Below are positions 1-6,981 of a stretch of 6,981 bases of DNA, piece by piece. Source of the stretch: Oxalobacteraceae bacterium (GTDB lineage Bacteria > Pseudomonadota > Gammaproteobacteria > Burkholderiales > Burkholderiaceae_D); contig CANFGA010000163.1 of the NCBI GenBank assembly GCA_947446335.1, positions 1-6,981 on the forward strand. The letters are read 5' to 3'. The notes below the pieces were generated by a model, which was not told where the DNA came from, ran no database searches, and was given only the letters and a program-made list of their open reading frames with translations. The position numbers and the translations under genes were made by a program. Numbering within the stretch: position 1 is the stretch's first letter; every line of letters begins with the position of its first letter.

Positions 1-3155
<3,155 letters not shown>

Positions 3156-3189
3156 ACCACCACGCTGACACTCCATTTAATTGCACACA

Positions 3190-4032
3190 ATGAATCTGAT
3201 CCTTCAGGGCTTAACCGCAGAACGCCTCACCATCGCCCGCATCGCTAAGCTTGCTGGCGCGACGGGCATCGTGCCCCTCAACGCCAGCGCGTTTCGCTGC
3301 GAGGGTGCGACGCTGACCACAGACATCAAGGCGGCCGTCGATGCGGCCTGTCTGGAAGCGCAGCTCGACTACGCCTTCGTCAACGCCGGGCTGCAACTGA
3401 GTGATTTCAAACTGCTTGCAATGGACATGGATTCGACCCTCATCACGATCGAATGCATCGATGAAATCGCCGACATGCAAGGCTTGAAGCCGCAAGTATC
3501 CGCCATCACCGAAGCGGCGATGCGCGGCGAACTTGAATTCAATGAAAGCCTGACACGCCGCGTGGCACTGCTGGCCGGACTCGATGCGTCAGCCTTGCAA
3601 CGCGTATTCGACGAACGACTCCAGTTATCGCCCGGTGCCGAAAACATGCTTGCTGCAGTCAAGGCGGCGGGCTTGAAGACTTTGCTGGTGTCCGGCGGAT
3701 TCACCTTCTTCACCGAGCGCATCCGGCAACAGCTCGGGCTGGATTACGCGCACGCAAACGACCTCGAGATCGTCGACGGCAAACTGACCGGACGCGTCGT
3801 CGGTGGCATCGTCAATGCCGAAGAGAAGAAGCTGACCGTCGCCCGCATCTGCGCCGAACTCGGCACCACGACGGCTGCCGCAATCGTGATGGGCGATGGG
3901 GCGAATGACTTGCAGATGATGGGCATCGCCGGGATGTCGGTGGCGTTTCGCGCCAAGCCGGTGGTGCGGGCGCAGGCCCACGTGGCGTTGAATTTTGTCG
4001 GACTCGATGGGGTATTGAATCTGTTTGGCTAA
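3190..4032 (+). CDS. serB: Phosphoserine phosphatase SerB
   Basis: SerB hydrolyses O-phospho-L-serine to L-serine, the last step of serine biosynthesis in the cytoplasm. From the ATG at 3190 it is 280 residues. The HAD-family motifs are all present: motif I DMDSTL with nucleophile Asp79 and acid/base Asp81, motif II SGGF at 168-171, the motif III lysine in EEKK at 213-214, and motif IV GDGANDLQMM with Asp236 and Asp240. The region after motif I (IECIDEIADMQG) is typical of the SerB cap. The N-terminal part of about 75 residues is shorter than in the 322-residue E. coli enzyme and probably corresponds to a reduced ACT-like region. An in-frame TAA at 3178-3180 leaves only a TTG at 3181 or the ATG at 3190 as upstream starts. 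ATG is preferred, although neither has a clear Shine-Dalgarno sequence. It is probably co-transcribed with mfd. Confidence 0.95.
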   Translation: MNLILQGLTAERLTIARIAKLAGATGIVPLNASAFRCEGATLTTDIKAAVDAACLEAQLDYAFVNAGLQLSDFKLLAMDMDSTLITIECIDEIADMQGLKPQVSAITEAAMRGELEFNESLTRRVALLAGLDASALQRVFDERLQLSPGAENMLAAVKAAGLKTLLVSGGFTFFTERIRQQLGLDYAHANDLEIVDGKLTGRVVGGIVNAEEKKLTVARICAELGTTTAAAIVMGDGANDLQMMGIAGMSVAFRAKPVVRAQAHVALNFVGLDGVLNLFG

Positions 4033-4043
4033 CGACAACGCAA

Positions 4044-4049
4044 GATAAT
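4044..4049 (+). promoter_or_regulatory. Candidate -10 box for the F-box/LRR gene
   Basis: GATAAT matches the sigma-70 -10 consensus at five of six positions and would place the transcription start near 4056, giving a leader of about 16 bases before the ATG at 4072. The -35 region at normal spacing (around 4021-4027) is poor. TTGAAT at 4015-4020 is a better hexamer, but its spacer of 23 bases is too long. A short inverted repeat, TTCC at 4051-4054 and GGAA at 4063-4066, straddles the predicted start. I see no TTCG-N16-TTCG (hrpII/PIP-type) box upstream. This is a weak prediction; read-through from serB is an alternative. Confidence 0.25.
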
Positions 4050-4062
4050 TTTCCGTGTCACT

Positions 4063-4066
4063 GGAA
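4063..4066 (+). promoter_or_regulatory. Possible ribosome binding site for the F-box/LRR gene
   Basis: GGAA lies five bases before the ATG at 4072. It is weak but is the nearest purine-rich match to the 16S rRNA tail for this start. A competing start is the in-frame ATG at 4123, with GAGA about nine bases upstream. In-frame ATGs at 4090 and 4108 have no better site. The choice changes only the disordered-looking N-terminus, not the F-box-like or repeat regions. Confidence 0.35.
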
Positions 4067-4071
4067 CCGTA

Positions 4072-6135
4072 ATGCCGGGTCCGTCACTCATGTCCAGATC
4101 AACGAACATGAGAAATACCGTCATGAAACGATGTGCCCAAGAAACAAATCATGCCTCCGCGCGTAACGTCCGATATCGGTCGGACGGCGCCCCGCCAACG
4201 ACCCACCCGTTCGCCGGTCCACAGGCTTTGCCGCCGACTGTCAGTATTCACAGCCTTGCTTCGCCTACACTGACCATGATCGCAGCGCGTCTGAATGCCA
4301 GCGACCGCAGTAATTTCCGGCTGGTTGACCGTGCATTCAGATCAAGCGGCGCGGTGGCATGCGAATCGCTCTCCCTACAGACCCCGTCTGCACTGCCGGA
4401 GGCACTGCGGGCTTTTCGCAAGGGCGGCATCAAGTACCTGAATCTGGCAAACGGAAATTTCAATGACGACGACCTGGCGCGAATTGCATCAGGGCTGCGC
4501 GAGTTCATCCCGAAGTTGACCACTCTGAATTTATCCTGCAACACGCAAATAACCGATGCCGGACTGGCCAGACTGGCATCCCTGACGTCTCTGAAACAGC
4601 TCGATTTGGGATACTGCACCCGGATTACGGATGCTGGACTGGCACACCTGGCAAAGCTCCGGTCGCTGGAACGATTGACCCTTGCGGAATGCACCGAAAT
4701 CACGGACGCAGGACTGGCCCATTTGGCGAAGTTGCGATTGACGTACCTGAACTTGAATTTCTGTAACGACCTGTCGGACACAGCCCTGGCGCATTTGAGC
4801 GGACATCGTCTGACGCACCTGGACCTCAGTGGCAGCGATGCCATCAGTGATGCAGGGCTCGCGCATTTGGCAAGCATGCCGTTGCAAAGTCTGAATTTGT
4901 CAGGATGCAATGGATTTACCGATGACGGACTTCAACATTTGAATAGCGAAACGCTGACGCATTTGTCATTACGGGGATGCATGCAGCTCACTTCTGACGC
5001 CACGCCTTATTTATCCCGGCTGACACTGCTGCATCATCTGGACCTGACCGGCTGCGTCTTTGTCGGCGGCGAGACACTAGCACAGCTCAGCAACCTGCCC
5101 TTGCATCACCTCGATCTGGAAGATGGACCGGTGCTTGATGATGCCGCGCTGGCAAGCCTGGGCAGAATGCGCTCGCTGCAGTTTCTGGATATCAGCGGCA
5201 GTATTGCAGTCACTGCGGCGGGATTGGCACACCTGTCCGGGCTGACCTCATTGCGCGAACTTCATCTCGACTTTTGCGGCCAGACCACGGATGCCGGGCT
5301 CGCTCAATTGCGTCATTTACCGTTGGAGACACTCACGCTCATTGGGTGCACGGCGCTCACGGATGCGGCGCTGGCGAGCTTGCCGGGTGCTGCCACACTG
5401 GGGGAGATAAATCTCTATGGGTGCATCGGATTGAGTGATGCAGGGCTGGCGCATCTGGCTGGCATCCCGCGATTACATACGCTCAATCTGTCCTGCAATC
5501 CCAATTTTACGGATACCGGGGCAATGCACTTGCGCGGCTTGCCACTGAAGCAGTTGTCCCTCGACGGTTGGACCGGCCTCACGGATGCAGGACTGGTCGC
5601 TTTTGCCGGTATGTCGTTGAAAAGATTGTCACTCAGAGACTGCCCCAATATTGAGGGTGACGGACTGGCCTGCCTGAACCGCAACGCATCCGAGAAACTG
5701 GAGCTGCGACTCATGGGATGCCATCGGCTCAACGATGACGCACTGAGGCATCTGGCCAGGCTGCCATTGAATGCTTTAGATTTGGGCAAATGCCGACTGA
5801 TCACGAATGCAGGATTGGGCCATCTGGCAGGCCTGAAGCTGACGCACTTGAATATGGGCTATTGCGTCAGGATCACCGATGACGGACTGGCCCATTTGTC
5901 GAACATGCCACTGCAAGAACTGGATCTGAGTTGTTGCACCCGGATCGGTGCCGCCGGGCTGGCACGGCTGACCGCACTGCCCATCCAGGAGTTATATCTC
6001 ACCTATTGCAACCAACTGACCGATGCGATGCTGATGCATTTACGCCGCATGCCGCTACAGCACGTGAATGTATATGGCTGCGACCAGATCACGCCGGCCG
6101 GCTTCGAGGCAGCCGGGTTGGCGCACTTGCGGTAG
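4072..6135 (+). CDS. F-box-like / leucine-rich-repeat protein, GALA-type putative effector
   Basis: This encodes a 687-residue protein with no enzymatic motif; it should act by binding proteins. Residues 1-57 are rich in Ser, Thr, Pro and Arg with only two acidic residues (Glu24, Asp38) and have no hydrophobic signal peptide. Residues 61-92 read like an F-box (L-x2-P-x-L-x2-I-x2-RL-x3-D, then FRLVDRAFR). From residue 120 to the end there are about 23 repeats with consensus LxxLxLxxC-xxITDAGLAHLAxLP. F-box plus LRR is the architecture of Ralstonia GALA effectors, which use the F-box to contact plant Skp1-type proteins, and of F-box/LRR proteins in amoeba-associated chlamydiae. Host ubiquitin-pathway subversion is therefore an inference, not shown here. 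GC looks lower and more variable than in the neighbours (sampled 60-base rows of 57% and 47% here, 63% in mfd), suggesting acquisition. The start could be 4090, 4108 or 4123 instead. It converges on the phosphatase gene. Confidence 0.85.
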   Translation: MPGPSLMSRSTNMRNTVMKRCAQETNHASARNVRYRSDGAPPTTHPFAGPQALPPTVSIHSLASPTLTMIAARLNASDRSNFRLVDRAFRSSGAVACESLSLQTPSALPEALRAFRKGGIKYLNLANGNFNDDDLARIASGLREFIPKLTTLNLSCNTQITDAGLARLASLTSLKQLDLGYCTRITDAGLAHLAKLRSLERLTLAECTEITDAGLAHLAKLRLTYLNLNFCNDLSDTALAHLSGHRLTHLDLSGSDAISDAGLAHLASMPLQSLNLSGCNGFTDDGLQHLNSETLTHLSLRGCMQLTSDATPYLSRLTLLHHLDLTGCVFVGGETLAQLSNLPLHHLDLEDGPVLDDAALASLGRMRSLQFLDISGSIAVTAAGLAHLSGLTSLRELHLDFCGQTTDAGLAQLRHLPLETLTLIGCTALTDAALASLPGAATLGEINLYGCIGLSDAGLAHLAGIPRLHTLNLSCNPNFTDTGAMHLRGLPLKQLSLDGWTGLTDAGLVAFAGMSLKRLSLRDCPNIEGDGLACLNRNASEKLELRLMGCHRLNDDALRHLARLPLNALDLGKCRLITNAGLGHLAGLKLTHLNMGYCVRITDDGLAHLSNMPLQELDLSCCTRIGAAGLARLTALPIQELYLTYCNQLTDAMLMHLRRMPLQHVNVYGCDQITPAGFEAAGLAHLR
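4252..4347 (+). other. F-box-like domain (residues 61-92 of the LRR protein)
   Basis: The segment begins SLASPTLTMIAARL and continues with NASDRSNFRLVDRAFRSS. The spacing of Leu62, Pro65, Leu67, Ile70, Leu74, Asp78, Phe82, Val85 and the final Arg87/Phe89/Arg90 follows the F-box pattern (LPxxLLxxIFxxLxxxDLxxxxxVxxxWR). The usual terminal Trp is replaced by Phe89. The domain sits directly before the LRR, as in eukaryotic FBXL proteins and bacterial GALA proteins. The match is by eye; a profile search would decide whether it scores as an F-box. Confidence 0.6.
4429..6135 (+). repeat. Leucine-rich repeat array, about 23 units of 24-25 codons
   Basis: The units start at residues 120, 149, 174, 199, 223, 247, 271, 295, 320, 344, 369, 394, 418, 443, 468, 492, 516, 543, 566, 590, 614, 638 and 662. 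The first unit is longer (29 residues) and atypical. Most units carry LxxLxLxxC followed by ITDAGLAHLA, the cysteine-containing LRR type that forms a curved solenoid. The cysteine column is Asn, Ser, Gly or Trp in units starting at 149, 247, 344, 369, 492 and 516. A two- to three-residue insertion (NRNASEK) occurs just before residue 543. Units are diverged at DNA level, with varied codons for the same DAGLAHL core, so this is not a recent tandem expansion. No C-terminal cap is visible. Confidence 0.9.
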
Positions 6136-6165
6136 ATGCCGCCGCTCTGTCATGTTGTCGCGTCG

Positions 6166-6834
6166 TCAGATGCCGCTCAACAAATCTTCCGCCAGATGCC
6201 CGGTTCCGTTGAAATACGCCAGCCCCGCACCCTTCCCGGAAAACACCACGCCGGTCAGCGAAGCGTTGCCGATCACGCCGATGTAATGCGCCAGCGCGCT
6301 GTCGGGCAGACCGGCGACTTCGCACAGCACAGCCGCAATCACGCCGGCCGAGGTCACGGCCAGCACCTTCTGTCCCGACGACGTATCGGCCGTGGCACGA
6401 CGCAACCAGTGTGCGATTCTGGCGCGAAATTGCGCCGCCGGTGCCACGCCATCGACGACGATGCGGGCTTCGGCCCAGAGCCGGATTTCTTCGGCATACA
6501 GACGCAGCCGGGTTGCTGCATCAAGCGAGCCATCCGACAGCACCCGCGTACCGGTGCGTCGCTCCGCGCCAGCCAGTAATTGTTCTCCTTCGGCGAATTC
6601 GTCGAGGCCCTCATCGACCTCCGGCATCATCCCGCCAATTTCTGCCAGCGCCAGTTGCGCCGTGAAGCGATGACGCCGGCGCGGGCCGATCCAGACGCGA
6701 TCAAAGCGCATGCCGCGCTGGCGGAAAAATTCACCGGTTGCCTGTGCCTGTAATTGGCCCAGCGGCGACAGCTGGTCGTAGTCGCTGGCGCCGAAGGCGG
6801 CCTGGCCGTGGCGCAGCAAAGTCAGCGTGCTCAT
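6166..6834 (-). CDS. Histidine phosphatase family protein (phosphoglycerate mutase-like)
   Basis: This is a 222-residue cytoplasmic protein of the histidine phosphatase superfamily, which transfers phosphate through a phospho-histidine; the substrate here is unknown. The N-terminus MSTLTLLRHGQA carries the RHG motif (Arg8, His9, Gly10). RFTAQLA at 56-62 matches the second arginine block, LDEF at 77-80 supplies the usual acidic residue, and the C-terminal N-x-SLT...FNGTGHL pattern at 190-213 is typical. The expected second catalytic His (VxVxHGG) reads VLAVTSAGVIA, with Ser162 in its place. That may be a subfamily trait or mean altered or lost activity. The start at 6834 has AGGA eleven bases upstream. 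The gene converges on the LRR gene, with 30 bases between the stops and no clear terminator. It is not well enough resolved for a gene symbol. Confidence 0.88.
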   Translation of the reverse strand: MSTLTLLRHGQAAFGASDYDQLSPLGQLQAQATGEFFRQRGMRFDRVWIGPRRRHRFTAQLALAEIGGMMPEVDEGLDEFAEGEQLLAGAERRTGTRVLSDGSLDAATRLRLYAEEIRLWAEARIVVDGVAPAAQFRARIAHWLRRATADTSSGQKVLAVTSAGVIAAVLCEVAGLPDSALAHYIGVIGNASLTGVVFSGKGAGLAYFNGTGHLAEDLLSGI

Positions 6835-6845
6835 GAATCGTGTCG

Positions 6846-6849
6846 TCCT
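6846..6849 (-). promoter_or_regulatory. Ribosome binding site of the histidine phosphatase gene
   Basis: On the minus strand, AGGA lies eleven bases before the ATG at 6834-6832. The spacing is slightly long, but it supports this start, which also places the RHG motif at residue 8 as is usual for the family. Confidence 0.45.
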
Positions 6850-6885
6850 GTCGATGTCGGAAATTACCCGAAGGATACCGGCAAG

Positions 6886-6903
6886 TCGGCATCGAGGTGC
6901 CGA
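6886..6903. repeat. Small perfect inverted repeat upstream of the phosphatase gene
   Basis: TCGGCA and TGCCGA form a six-base-pair stem around the six-base loop TCGAGG, and the palindrome CGATATCG (6901-6908) overlaps its right edge. It sits about 50 bases upstream of the phosphatase start. No T-tract follows on either strand, so it does not look like a standard intrinsic terminator. An operator or a weak attenuator is possible; chance is also possible in GC-rich DNA. Confidence 0.3.
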
Positions 6904-6923
6904 TATCGATCATGCGTGTCCGC

Positions 6924-6980
6924 TCACCAGATGCGCAATGCCAGAAGTCGAAACCGCAACGCCACGAATTTTTCTTCGGC
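6924..6980 (-). CDS. Possible 3' end of an upstream minus-strand gene (fragment)
   Basis: Reading the minus strand from the right edge, one frame gives 18 codons ending ...FVALRFRLLALRIW and then TGA at 6926-6924. It could be the C-terminus of a gene lying mostly outside the window, about 90 bases upstream of the phosphatase gene. A second frame also stays open to a TGA at about 6912, and the third is open into the phosphatase region, so the frame is not certain. Family cannot be judged from so few residues. Confidence 0.25.
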   Translation of the reverse strand, partial: AEEKFVALRFRLLALRIW

Positions 6981-6981
6981 A

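Noticed and set aside
3176..3181. TTTAAT as a -10 box for a separate serB promoter
   Set aside because: No acceptable -35 lies at 16-18 bases, and the predicted start would leave almost no leader before the ATG at 3190.
3181..3189. TTG at 3181 as the serB start
   Set aside because: It adds only three residues, has no ribosome binding site, and an ATG lies nine bases downstream.
4248..4910. Minus-strand open frame of 220 codons opposite the LRR gene, itself repetitive
   Set aside because: Its repeats simply mirror the LRR codons on the other strand; there is no independent start signal or known domain.
6136..6165. Bidirectional terminator between the convergent genes
   Set aside because: The 30-base interval contains no stable inverted repeat and no T-tract on either strand.
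6136..6579. Plus-strand frames of 72-147 codons over the phosphatase gene
   Set aside because: They overlap a well-supported minus-strand gene and their translations have no recognisable motif.
6731..6913. A 60-codon minus-strand frame overlapping the phosphatase start
   Set aside because: It runs out of frame into the phosphatase coding sequence and has no family resemblance or ribosome binding site.

Overview
The window looks like a chromosomal segment from a betaproteobacterium, probably of the order Burkholderiales and possibly Oxalobacteraceae-like. This rests on roughly 60% GC, strongly betaproteobacterial-looking Mfd and SerB proteins, and the mfd-serB order familiar from that group. 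The genus cannot be fixed from the sequence alone.

Layout. Bases 1-3155 (+) hold mfd, the transcription-repair coupling factor, cut by the left edge so that about the first 100 residues are missing. After 34 bases comes serB (3190-4032, +), a phosphoserine phosphatase with all its haloacid-dehalogenase motifs. Both are housekeeping genes. After another 39 bases comes a lower-GC gene (4072-6135, +) for a 687-residue protein: a Ser/Thr/Pro/Arg-rich N-terminus, an F-box-like segment, then about 23 leucine-rich repeats of 24-25 residues with a recurring ITDAGLAHLA core. This resembles the GALA effectors of Ralstonia and the F-box/LRR proteins of amoeba-associated bacteria, and it is the most interesting object here. 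Converging on it from the right is a histidine-phosphatase (phosphoglycerate mutase-like) gene (6166-6834, -), in which the usual second catalytic His is a Ser. The last ~150 bases hold a small inverted repeat and possibly the last 18 codons of another minus-strand gene.

How the parts relate. Mfd (DNA repair) and SerB (serine synthesis) have no direct functional link but may be co-transcribed. The F-box/LRR gene looks like an accessory insertion between conserved genes. Its likely role is binding a eukaryotic host protein and the Skp1/cullin ubiquitin machinery, but that is inferred from architecture only. No RNA gene, CRISPR array, insertion sequence or transposase is visible.
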